DNA of 14,133 nt from Pseudomonadota bacterium (GCA_023410975.1 JAEYPG010000636.1:1-14133), one strand, 5' to 3'. Positions 6,867-13,582 are shown, counted from the first letter of the stretch. A program made the numbers and translations. Notes: generated from the letters alone by a model not told the origin.

Positions 6867-8643
6867 GCTTGCGCAGCGGAATTTGCCAGTGGCCTGGCCG
6901 TGTCGGCGATACCCGGGCGTGGCGCTGGCGCTGGTGCTGGTGCTGCTGCTGTTGTGGTGGCTGCCCGGCGCGGCGTGGGCCGCGATGCCGGCGCTTCTGG
7001 CTCTCGACCCGGAGCGGCCCGCGAACCTGATGCGCGAGGGCCGCCTGTACGAGGCGGGGGAGGGCGAGCCGCCCGCCGACGTGCAGCTCCTGGAGGCCTG
7101 GCTCGCGGGCCTGCGGCCCGTGGCGCGCGTCGACCTGCGCGGCGGGCGCTACTGGCTGCACGCGCGGGTGCACAACCCCTCGGCCGTGTCGCAGTGGGTC
7201 GTGGACCCGCATGCCAGCCTGGTCGAGCGCATCCGGGTGCGCGTGCTGGTGCCGGGGCAGCCGGCGCAGGGCTTCGAAAGCGGCTACCTGGCGGACGACC
7301 CCGAATACCCGCTGCACTACGGCGGCGACGTGAACCTGCCGCCCGGGGCCATGGCCCATGTGCTGGTGCGGCTGGAGAGCCCGTACTTTGCCCGCTTTCC
7401 CCGCGTGTCGCTGGAGCCCGAAAGCGCCTACCGCCATGGCGTGGTGTCGGAAACCGTGCAGGCGCTGGCGGCGCTGGGTGCGATCGGGACGCTGGCGCTC
7501 TACAACCTGTTCGTGTTCTTCGGCACGCGCGACCGGGCGCTGCTGTACTACTCGCTGTACATGCTGTGCGCGGTCTTCGCCTGGGGGCTGACCTTCCATC
7601 TGGGCGCGCAGTGGCTGCGCTGGTACGACCTGCGCTGGCACTACGTCGGCTTCTTCCTGTTCCCGGTCTTCAACGGGCTGTTCTTCATCGAGTTCCTGCA
7701 GCTGCAGCGCGCGTCGCCAGGGCTCATGCAGGCGACCCGCTTCAACATCCTGATGTCGCTGGCCCTGCTGCCCAGCTGCTTCCTGGCGCTGCCCTGGGCG
7801 CACTCGCTGGCCACGCTGGTGATCTCGATGTCGGTCGTGCTGGCCCTGGCCGCGGGCTGGGTGAGCCTGGCGTCGGGCTTCACGCCGGCGCGCTATTTCC
7901 TGGCCGCCTTCCTGGGGCTGGCCGTGCCGGCCAGCATCATCCTGCCGGCCAACGTGGGCCTGATCGACACGCCGGTGCGCAACCCCGAGCTGCTGACGCT
8001 GCTGGGCAGCGCCGCCGACGCGCTGCTGCTGGCCTTCGCGCTGGCCGACAAGATCCGCCACCTGGCGCGGCAGAAGGACGAGTACCTGCAGCGCCTGAAC
8101 CGCGCGCTGGACCAGACGCGTACCGACCACCTCACCGGCATCCTCAACCGCCATGCCTTCGACCAGATGCTGGGCCAGGCGCTGGTGCCTGGGGATGGCG
8201 AGGAGGCGGTGCCGCAGGTACTGCTGGTGATGATCGACCTCGACGGCCTGAAGACGATCAACGACACCCTGGGCCACACGCAGGGCGACGCGCTGCTGTG
8301 CGCCTTCGCGCAGTTGCTGGGCACGCTGCGCGACGGGCACACGGCGGTGTTTCGCCTGGGGGGCGACGAGTTCGCGGTGCTGGCCTATCCGCGCGACGAG
8401 GCGCGGCTGTGCACCGCGCTGCCCATGCTGGAGGCTCGCTTGCGCGCTGACGGCTTTCCCGACAGTGGCGTGAGCTTCGGCATGGCTTTCGGCTACGAGG
8501 CGCGCACGGCCGAGGCGCTGATCCATCGTGCCGACGGCCGCATGTACGCCCACAAGGCTGGCAAGCGCAGCGAAAGGCCGGCCCCGGGGGCGATGCCCCA
8601 CAGGCGTGCCGCCAACCCGAGCGCGATGCGCGACGGTGGCTGA
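6850..8643 (+). CDS. 7TMR-DISM diguanylate cyclase (GGDEF)
   Basis: This is a 597-residue inner-membrane sensor that makes cyclic di-GMP. The N-terminal hydrophobic segment (GVALALVLVLLLLWWLPGAAWA, about 24-45) is a signal sequence. Residues about 46-190 form an extracytoplasmic 7TMR-DISMED2-type beta domain (RYWLHARVHNPS..., GYLADDPEYPLHYGG). Residues 200-400 hold about seven membrane helices. A short coiled segment (ADKIRHLARQKDEYLQRLNRALDQ) leads to the GGDEF domain (423-575) with DHLTGILNRHAFD, IDLDGLKTINDTLGHTQGD and an intact active loop RLGGDEF (502-508). The inhibitory RxxD site expected just before it is DGHT, so product inhibition through that site is unlikely. The GTG start overlaps the preceding gene by 17 bp; TTG 6883 or GTG 6889 would also keep the signal sequence. 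Translational coupling to the fusion oxidoreductase is probable. The domain order matches HsbD-like cyclases of pseudomonads. Confidence 0.93.
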   Translation: MSATAELAQRNLPVAWPCRRYPGVALALVLVLLLLWWLPGAAWAAMPALLALDPERPANLMREGRLYEAGEGEPPADVQLLEAWLAGLRPVARVDLRGGRYWLHARVHNPSAVSQWVVDPHASLVERIRVRVLVPGQPAQGFESGYLADDPEYPLHYGGDVNLPPGAMAHVLVRLESPYFARFPRVSLEPESAYRHGVVSETVQALAALGAIGTLALYNLFVFFGTRDRALLYYSLYMLCAVFAWGLTFHLGAQWLRWYDLRWHYVGFFLFPVFNGLFFIEFLQLQRASPGLMQATRFNILMSLALLPSCFLALPWAHSLATLVISMSVVLALAAGWVSLASGFTPARYFLAAFLGLAVPASIILPANVGLIDTPVRNPELLTLLGSAADALLLAFALADKIRHLARQKDEYLQRLNRALDQTRTDHLTGILNRHAFDQMLGQALVPGDGEEAVPQVLLVMIDLDGLKTINDTLGHTQGDALLCAFAQLLGTLRDGHTAVFRLGGDEFAVLAYPRDEARLCTALPMLEARLRADGFPDSGVSFGMAFGYEARTAEALIHRADGRMYAHKAGKRSERPAPGAMPHRRAANPSAMRDGG

Positions 8644-8669
8644 AGCGCCTCTGTGACCTTCTTCACGCG

Positions 8670-8691
8670 CGCGCCGCCCACCTGCGGCGCG
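8670..8691 (+). terminator. Strong GC hairpin after the diguanylate cyclase gene
   Basis: CGCGCCGC (8670-8677) and GCGGCGCG (8684-8691) form a perfect 8-bp stem with a 6-nt loop, 26 nt after the stop at 8643. CTTC/GAAG flanks could extend it past a bulge. There is no U-run, so if it ends transcription it is not a canonical intrinsic terminator. It lies just upstream of the promoter-like motif at 8706. Confidence 0.4.
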
Positions 8692-8705
8692 AAGCTTCCA
8701 TCGCA

Positions 8706-8742
8706 TGAACAGCGGCGCGCGCGCTCGCAACCCAAGGGCATC
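8706..8742 (+). promoter_or_regulatory. Putative promoter of the 75-aa gene (shared motif, copy B)
   Basis: TGAAC (8706-8710), a 15-base gap and CGCAACCCAAGGGCATC (8726-8742) reproduce the arrangement at 646-682, with two differences in the 17-mer and no change in spacing. The 15 spacer bases differ between the copies, which argues for conserved contacts rather than recent duplication. The motif ends 26 bases before ATG 8769. The identity of the sigma factor that reads it is unknown. Confidence 0.45.
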
Positions 8743-8768
8743 GATCCACCGCTTTCAAGGAGCCTTCC

Positions 8769-8996
8769 ATGAACGCCCCGATGCTGAGCCGCCAGGACCA
8801 CGCCGAAGCCGCCTACGAGCTTCGCTACAGCTCGCTGCTGGAGCACGACCGCGTCTTCGCCTTCCCCTGCGACGAGGCCGGCCACGTGGACATCGACACG
8901 CTGGACACCCACACCCGGCTGAACTACTTCTACGCCCGCACCGTCATCGGCCGCGAGTTCGCTCGCCCCGTCGTCGCGCCGGTGACGCTGCATTGA
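8769..8996 (+). CDS. Small hypothetical protein, 75 aa
   Basis: This is a short intact gene with a strong ribosome site: AAGGAG at 8757-8762, six bases before ATG 8769. The protein is acidic in the middle (FPCDEAGHVDIDTLD) and continues TRLNYFYARTVIGREFARPVVAP. The phrase FPCD..GHVD.D.L...R.NY.+AR...GR+...P is familiar to me from small uncharacterised proteins in Burkholderiales, but I cannot name a function. It has no signal peptide or membrane helix and a single cysteine in PCDE. It has its own promoter-like motif upstream (8706-8742) and a REP-like palindrome 34 bp downstream, so it is probably monocistronic. A longer overlapping frame from 8705 has no ribosome site and is judged spurious. 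The good Shine-Dalgarno and monocistronic layout suggest substantial expression. Confidence 0.8.
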   Translation: MNAPMLSRQDHAEAAYELRYSSLLEHDRVFAFPCDEAGHVDIDTLDTHTRLNYFYARTVIGREFARPVVAPVTLH

Positions 8997-9030
8997 GGCG
9001 CCGCTTCGTGACGGCCCCCATCGCCCGATC

Positions 9031-9102
9031 GCGCTGAGCTTGTCCAAGCGCCCGCCGCGCTCACCCGCGCCGCGGACCCTTCGACAAGCCCAGGGCGAAC
9101 GG
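9031..9102. repeat. REP-like palindromic element, copy 2 (inverted orientation)
   Basis: The right arm at 9079-9102 (CTTCGACAAGCCCAGGGCGA followed by ACGG) differs by one base from the reverse complement of the left arm of the element at 11737-11760, so this copy is inverted relative to copies 1 and 3. The left arm (9031-9048, GCGCTGAGCTTGTCCAAG) is shorter and degenerate, and the loop is unrelated. It lies between the 75-aa gene and the histidine kinase gene, in the 271-bp gap 8997-9267. Apart from this element and the dyad at 9189-9213, that gap shows no coding sequence. Confidence 0.8.
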
Positions 9103-9188
9103 AGAGGACGCTGCCCAGGCCTGCGGCGCGCGGGCTGGCGCTGCCCGTGCGCGTGTCGCCGGGAATCGCGCGAGGCCGGCTGACAGGC

Positions 9189-9213
9189 TGTAACCGGACT
9201 GGCACCGGTTGCA
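9189..9213. promoter_or_regulatory. Operator-like dyad upstream of the histidine kinase gene
   Basis: TGTAACCGG (9189-9197) and CCGGTTGCA (9205-9213) are 9-base half-sites with 8 of 9 positions complementary and a 7-base spacer. The dyad is centred about 67 bases before ATG 9268. The size and symmetry fit a dimeric repressor or activator site, but the family is not recognised. No clear promoter boxes are visible beside it. Confidence 0.3.
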
Positions 9214-9267
9214 TTCCGTGCCCGGTTTGGCGAGGCGGCGGGGCGGGGGAACAATTCCTGCACTCCG

Positions 9268-11322
9268 ATGAGCGTGCTGCCCCACTCCAAACCTGCCAGC
9301 GCCCCGCCTGCGCTGGGTCCTCTCCCTTCCGAAACCGCGTCCGCCGCCGTGCTGGACGAGCTGGCCGCCGTGGCCGCGCTGGTGTGCGCGGCGCCGATCG
9401 CCACCGTCAGCCTGGCCGACGCTCAGGGCCCGCGCCTGATCGGGCGTGCCGGGCTGGACAGCGGCGGCGAATGTCCGTTGGCCGCACCCTTCCGCGCCCT
9501 GGCGCAACAGCAGGAGCTGCTGGTGGTCGCCGACGTGAAGACCGATCCGCGCCTGGGCGGCAAGGTCTTCGTTTGCGGCAACCTGAGCGTGCGCTTCTGC
9601 GCCGCGGTGCGGCTGCCGCTGCACGGCGAGTTCGCGGGCCTGCTGTGCGTGGCCGACCACCGTCCGCGCCTGCTCAGCGACACCCAGCGCCGCGCGCTGC
9701 GCACGCTGGGGCAGCTGGCGGCGGCGCAGCTGGAGCTGGGCTGGCGCACCGACGAGCTCGCGCGCGCCGAGGCCTCGGCTTCTGAGAGCGACGAGCGCTT
9801 CCGCATCGTCGCGCGCGCCACGGTGGACGCGGTGTGGGACTGGGACCTCGCCGCCGGCACGCTGCGCTGGAACGACGCCGTCACGGCGCTGTTCGGCTAC
9901 CCGGCCGAGGCCGTCGAGCCCTCGCTGGACTGGTGGGCCGCGCACATCCATCCCGAGGAGCGCGAGCGCGTGGTGACGGGCATGCATGCCGTGGTCGATG
10001 GCGGCGGCACCGGCTGGCACGAGGAATACCGCTTCCTGCGCGCGGACGACAGCTGGGCCTACATCGACGACCACGGCTACGTCATCCGCGACGCCTCGGG
10101 GCGGGCGCTGCGCATGGTCGGCGCCATGCACGACCTCACCAGCCACCGCCGCAGCGAGCACGAGCTGCAGCGCATGCGCGCCTACCTCAAGAACATCATC
10201 GACTCCATGCCGTCGATGCTGGTGAGCGTGGACGGCGAGGGCCGCGTCACGGAGTGGAACGCCTCGGCCGAGCGCGTCACCGGCATGGCCGCGGCGCAGG
10301 CGCTGGGGCGGCGCTTCGCCGAGCTGCTGCCGCAGTACGCGCAGCAGATGCACAACGTGCGCCGCGCCATCGCCGAGCGCGCGCCGGTGCGCGCGGAGCG
10401 CCAGCCCGTCGTGCACGAGGGCGAGACGCGCTTCGTGGACGTGATGACCTACCCGCTGACCGCCAACGGCGCGGTGGGCGCCGTGATCCGCGTGGACGAC
10501 GTCAGCGAGCGCGTGCGCATGGAACAGATGATGGTGCAGACCGAGAAGATGATGTCCGTGGGCGGCCTGGCCGCGGGCATGGCGCACGAGATCAACAACC
10601 CGCTGGGCGTGATCCTGCAGAGCTGCCAGAACCTGCGCCGCCGCCTGGGCGTGGAGCTGGCGGCCAACCGCCGCATCGCCGAGGAGGTGGGGCTGGACCT
10701 GGACGCGCTGCAGCGCTACCTGGGCGCGCGCGGGCTGGACAGCTTCATCGAGGCGATCCAGGAAGCCGGCGAGCGCGCCGGGCGCATCGTGGCCGACATG
10801 CTGGCCTTCAGCCGCCGCGCCGAATCGAACTTCGCGCCCGAGCGCGTGGACCAGATGCTCGACGCCGTGGTACGCCTGGCCGCCAGCGACTACGACCTCA
10901 AGAAGCAGTACGACTTCAAGCAGATCGAGGTGGTGCGCCACTACGACCCCGAACTGCCCGCGGTGCCCTGCGCGCGCACGGAGATCGAGCAGGTGCTGCT
11001 GAACCTGGTGAAGAACGCGGCGCAGGCCATGGCCGAGGGCGGCCGGCGCCCCTCGCGGCTGACGCTGCGCACGGCGCGCGAGGACGACGCGGTGCGCATC
11101 GACATCGAGGACAACGGCCCGGGCATCGAGACCGCGGCGCAGCGGCGCATCTTCGAGCCCTTCTACACGACCAAGCCGGTGGGCGTCGGCACGGGGCTGG
11201 GGCTGTCGGTGTCCTACTTCATCATCACCGACCACCACAAGGGCAGCCTGGCGCTGGAGTCCACGCCGGGCGAGGGCAGCTGCTTCACGATCCGGCTGCC
11301 GCTGCGCCAGGGAGGGTTCTGA
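9268..11322 (+). CDS. Soluble GAF-PAS-PAS sensor histidine kinase
   Basis: This is a 684-residue kinase without membrane helices, so it senses a cytoplasmic signal. The domains in order are a GAF domain (about 22-155, with FRALAQQQELLVVADVKTDPR and AAVRLPLHGEFAGLLCVAD), PAS-1 of the PAS_3 type (175-293, AVWDWDLAAGTLRWNDAV ... FGYPAE ... PEER), PAS-2 (304-420, MPSMLVSVDGEGRVTEWNASAERVTG), HisKA with phospho-acceptor His440 in MAHEINNPLGV, and HATPase_c with NLVKNAAQAM (N box), IEDNGPGIE (G1), FEPFYTTKP (F) and GTGLGLSV (G2). All catalytic boxes are intact. An acidic insert (AEEVGLDLDALQRYLGARGLDSFIEA) between the H box and the second dimerisation helix is a feature I have seen in a subgroup of PAS kinases. 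ATG 9268 has no good Shine-Dalgarno. A receiver gene starts 2 bp after the stop and is the probable partner. Confidence 0.95.
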   Translation: MSVLPHSKPASAPPALGPLPSETASAAVLDELAAVAALVCAAPIATVSLADAQGPRLIGRAGLDSGGECPLAAPFRALAQQQELLVVADVKTDPRLGGKVFVCGNLSVRFCAAVRLPLHGEFAGLLCVADHRPRLLSDTQRRALRTLGQLAAAQLELGWRTDELARAEASASESDERFRIVARATVDAVWDWDLAAGTLRWNDAVTALFGYPAEAVEPSLDWWAAHIHPEERERVVTGMHAVVDGGGTGWHEEYRFLRADDSWAYIDDHGYVIRDASGRALRMVGAMHDLTSHRRSEHELQRMRAYLKNIIDSMPSMLVSVDGEGRVTEWNASAERVTGMAAAQALGRRFAELLPQYAQQMHNVRRAIAERAPVRAERQPVVHEGETRFVDVMTYPLTANGAVGAVIRVDDVSERVRMEQMMVQTEKMMSVGGLAAGMAHEINNPLGVILQSCQNLRRRLGVELAANRRIAEEVGLDLDALQRYLGARGLDSFIEAIQEAGERAGRIVADMLAFSRRAESNFAPERVDQMLDAVVRLAASDYDLKKQYDFKQIEVVRHYDPELPAVPCARTEIEQVLLNLVKNAAQAMAEGGRRPSRLTLRTAREDDAVRIDIEDNGPGIETAAQRRIFEPFYTTKPVGVGTGLGLSVSYFIITDHHKGSLALESTPGEGSCFTIRLPLRQGGF

Positions 11323-11324
11323 CC

Positions 11325-11708
11325 ATGAGCGACGACGCCGTGCTGCGGGTGCTGGTGGTGGACGACGAACCCGTGATCGCGCTGTGCGTGCAGGCCTTCC
11401 TGGAGGACGACGGCATGGAGGTCACGATCGTGCGCTCGGGCGAGGAGGCGCTGGAGCACGTGGGCACGGGCCGCTGCTACGACGTCTGCATCATGGACGT
11501 GCGCCTGCCCGGCATCGACGGCGCCACCACCGTGGCGCGGCTGGCCGAGCGCTGCCCCGGGCTGCGCTTCGCCATGCACACCGGCTCGGCCGAGTACGAG
11601 CTGCCCGACGAGCTGGCGGCGCTGGGCGAGATCCCGCTGCTGCACAAGCCGCTGCGCGACATGACGCCGCTGGCGGCCACGGTGCGGCGGCTGGCTGGAG
11701 CGCAGTGA
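11325..11708 (+). CDS. Single-domain response regulator (CheY-like receiver)
   Basis: This 127-residue stand-alone receiver starts 2 bp after the kinase stop, with GGAGGG at 11311-11316 as ribosome site inside the kinase gene. The active site is complete: Asp13/Asp14 (VVDDEP), phospho-acceptor Asp58 (IMDVRLPGIDG), Thr86 (MHTGS) and Lys108 (LHKPL). There is no output domain, so it must act by binding a partner or by passing the phosphoryl group on, as in CheY, Spo0F or DivK. The overlapping arrangement makes it the first candidate target of the adjacent GAF-PAS kinase. The following receiver-phosphatase is a possible downstream element of the same relay, but a REP-like palindrome lies between them. 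After the stop, a short AT-richer stretch (11709-11736) leads directly into the palindrome. Confidence 0.93.
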   Translation: MSDDAVLRVLVVDDEPVIALCVQAFLEDDGMEVTIVRSGEEALEHVGTGRCYDVCIMDVRLPGIDGATTVARLAERCPGLRFAMHTGSAEYELPDELAALGEIPLLHKPLRDMTPLAATVRRLAGAQ

Positions 11709-11736
11709 GCCCATTCAAGTTGGAAGTCAAAAATCA

Positions 11737-11810
11737 CCGTTCGCCCTGAGCTTGTCGAAGGGCCTGTAGGCCAGCTGTGCTGGGGGCTTCGACAGGCTCA
11801 GCCCGAACGG
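11737..11810. repeat. REP-like palindromic element, copy 3 (best preserved)
   Basis: The 24-base arms at 11737-11760 and 11787-11810 are inverted repeats matching at 21 of 24 positions around a 26-nt loop that itself begins GGCCTGTAGGCC. Core words are TGAGCTTGTCGAAG in the left arm and CTTCGACAGGCTCAG in the right. Palindromes of this kind, ending in CGAACGG, are common between genes in Burkholderiales and some other proteobacteria. It sits 28 bp after the single-domain receiver stop and could end that transcript. Confidence 0.9.
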
Positions 11811-11839
11811 GCTCTCTTCGGTACCTGCGAGGAACTGGA

Positions 11840-11896
11840 ATGAATTCACCGCCTCGGCGCCCAGAGGGTTGCCGTTTGCTCCGCTGCCGCGCATGA
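11840..11896 (+). CDS. Possible 18-codon leader peptide coupled to the receiver-phosphatase
   Basis: ATG 11840 is preceded by GAGGA (11828-11832) at 7-base spacing and opens an 18-codon frame, MNSPPRRPEGCRLLRCRA. Its stop TGA (11894-11896) overlaps the ATG of the next gene (11893-11895) as ATGA. The receiver-phosphatase ATG has no Shine-Dalgarno of its own, so reinitiation after this peptide would explain its translation. The peptide holds five arginines and a Pro-Pro pair, either of which can slow ribosomes. Its size means that chance occurrence cannot be excluded. Confidence 0.4.
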   Translation: MNSPPRRPEGCRLLRCRA

Positions 11897-13059
11897 CCCG
11901 CATCCTGAGCATCGACGACGACGGCGGCATCCGCCGCAGCCTGGCGGCGTACCTGGAGGACTGCGACCACGAGGTGATCCAGGCCGCCGACGGCCGCAGC
12001 GGGCTGGAGGCCTTCGACCGCGAGCAGCCGGCCCTGGTGCTGTGCGACCTGGGCCTGCCCGACATGGACGGGCTGGAGGTGGTGGCGGCGCTGCAGATGC
12101 GTTCGCCCGACACGCCGGTGCTGGTCATCTCCGGGGCGTCGCAGGTGGGCGACGCGATGCAGGCGCTCAAGCGTGGCGCCTGGGACTACATCACCAAGCC
12201 CATCGCCGACTTCGGCGTGCTCGACACCGCCATCGCGCATGCGCTGGAGCGCGCCCGCCTCATACGCCAGAACCGCGACTACCAGTCGCAGCTGGAAGCC
12301 ATGAACCGCCAGCTCGCGCGCACCGTGCGGCAGCTGCAGGACGACGAGGAGGCCGCGCGTGCGCTGCAGCAGCGGCTGCTGCCGCCCGACGGGCTGGCCT
12401 TTGGCGAGTACCGCTTCACGCGGCGGCTGCTGCCCTCGGCCTACCTCTCGGGCGACTTCATCGACTACTTCCCGCTCGACGAACACCGCATCGGCTTCTA
12501 CCTCGCCGACGTGGCCGGCCACGGCGCGGCCTCGGCCTTCGTGGCGGTGATCCTCAAGACGCTGGTGGGGCGCTACCTGCGTGCCCATGCGCGCGAGCGC
12601 GACCCGACCATCCTGCATCCGGCGCTCGCGCTGTCGCAGCTCAACCGCGACTTCTGCGCCGAGGAGCTGGACAAGCACGCCACCATGCTCTACGGCGTCA
12701 TCGACCGGCGCGAGCACTCGCTGTGCTGGTGCAACGCGGGGCACTTCCCGTATCCGATCCTGCATGACGGGCAGTCGGCCCGCTTCCTGGCGCACCGGGG
12801 GCGGCCGATCGGCCTGTTCGAGAGCGCGCGCTACGCGGAGGAGTGCGTTCGGCTGCCGCCGGGGTGCCGGCTGCTGCTGGCCTCCGACGGGGTGCTGGAG
12901 CTGCTGCCGGCGCAGGACACGCGCCGTGCCGAGGCGCTGCTGCCGCAGGTGGGCGATGCGGCCCAGCGCCTGGAGGACTTCATGCAGCGCCTGGGGCTGC
13001 AGGAGCCCGCGGAGCGCATCGACGACATCGCCCTGCTGGAGATCGACCACCATGCCTGA
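11893..13059 (+). CDS. Response regulator with PP2C/SpoIIE phosphatase output (RssB-like)
   Basis: This is a 388-residue fusion. ATG 11893 is chosen because MTRILSIDDD begins the receiver as usual; an upstream in-frame TTG at 11869 is possible but has no proper ribosome site. The receiver (1-120) has Asp8-10, phospho-acceptor Asp52 (LCDLGLPDMDG), Ser80 (VISGAS) and Lys102 (ITKPI). A coiled linker (125-163, QLEAMNRQLARTVRQLQDDEEAA) precedes the SpoIIE-type PP2C domain (165-385) with metal-binding positions in SGDFIDYF (Asp188), LADVAGHG (Asp206), LASDGVLE (Asp332) and IDDIAL (Asp377/378). Such enzymes dephosphorylate STAS anti-anti-sigma proteins when the receiver is phosphorylated. The size, order and STAS partner immediately downstream (8-bp overlap) match the RssB-RssC pair of pseudomonads. 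HsbR-type proteins additionally carry a C-terminal kinase domain, which is absent here. Confidence 0.93.
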   Translation: MTRILSIDDDGGIRRSLAAYLEDCDHEVIQAADGRSGLEAFDREQPALVLCDLGLPDMDGLEVVAALQMRSPDTPVLVISGASQVGDAMQALKRGAWDYITKPIADFGVLDTAIAHALERARLIRQNRDYQSQLEAMNRQLARTVRQLQDDEEAARALQQRLLPPDGLAFGEYRFTRRLLPSAYLSGDFIDYFPLDEHRIGFYLADVAGHGAASAFVAVILKTLVGRYLRAHARERDPTILHPALALSQLNRDFCAEELDKHATMLYGVIDRREHSLCWCNAGHFPYPILHDGQSARFLAHRGRPIGLFESARYAEECVRLPPGCRLLLASDGVLELLPAQDTRRAEALLPQVGDAAQRLEDFMQRLGLQEPAERIDDIALLEIDHHA

Positions 13060-13582
13060 AGCCGGAGGACGGATCCTTCACGCCCGCAGCGGCGGCATCC
13101 ACGTGCTGCGCCTGCTGGGCGAGGTGCGCTACCCGCTGGCGCCCGCGCTGGATGCCTGGCTGCGCAAGCTGTTCGAGCAGGACCCCAGGCCGGCGGGCTT
13201 CGTGATCGACCTGAGCGATACCGAAGCCATCGACAGCACGCACCTGGGGCTGCTGGCGCGGCTCAACAACCGGCTGCGCCAGGCGGGCGCGCCGCGCGCC
13301 ACCCTCGTCACCGGCCGGCCCGACATCAGCGAGGTGCTGATGAGCATGGGCTTCGACGAGGAGTTCAACCTGGTGGGCCCGGACGGCAAGCCTGTCGTGC
13401 TCGAAGGCTTCACCGTCGCGGAAGGCGACGAGGACGAGGCCGACGACGAGACCCTGGCCGGCACGGTGCTGGAGGCGCACCAGGCGCTGATGAACCTCAA
13501 CGAGCGCAACCGCGAGCAGTTCAAGGACGTGGTGGCGATCCTGGAGCTGGAGCAGGCGGAGCGGCGGGGCGGGGTGTCGTGA
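13052..13582 (+). CDS. STAS-domain anti-anti-sigma factor (RssC-like)
   Basis: This 176-residue protein overlaps the phosphatase gene by 8 bp, so the two are co-translated. Residues 5-115 form a STAS domain: GIHVLRLLGEVRYPLAPALDAWL, then FVIDLSDTEAIDSTHLGLLARL (50-71) with Ser62 at the regulatory phospho-serine position of the SpoIIAA/RsbV family (D-S/T-S/T-x-L-G-L-L), and VLMSMGFDEEFNL at the end. An acidic linker (AEGDEDEADDETLAG) leads to a helical tail (EAHQALMNLNERNREQFKDVVAILELEQ) not found in minimal SpoIIAA proteins. In the standard partner switch, a serine kinase/anti-sigma phosphorylates this Ser and the neighbouring PP2C enzyme removes the phosphate. No such kinase is present in the window. 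The target could be a sigma factor or a different output, such as a cyclase or flagellar regulator. Confidence 0.92.
   Translation: MPEAGGRILHARSGGIHVLRLLGEVRYPLAPALDAWLRKLFEQDPRPAGFVIDLSDTEAIDSTHLGLLARLNNRLRQAGAPRATLVTGRPDISEVLMSMGFDEEFNLVGPDGKPVVLEGFTVAEGDEDEADDETLAGTVLEAHQALMNLNERNREQFKDVVAILELEQAERRGGVS

Noticed and set aside
8705..9037. A 110-codon frame overlapping the 75-aa gene
   Set aside because: It lacks a ribosome site, has Arg/Pro-rich shadow composition, and its start lies inside the putative promoter motif, whereas the 75-aa frame has a perfect AAGGAG.
9200..9213. A sigma-54-like TGGCAC...TTGCA sequence
   Set aside because: The GG and GC elements are separated by 8 bases instead of the required 10, so it should not bind sigma-54. 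It is also explained by the dyad at 9189-9213.
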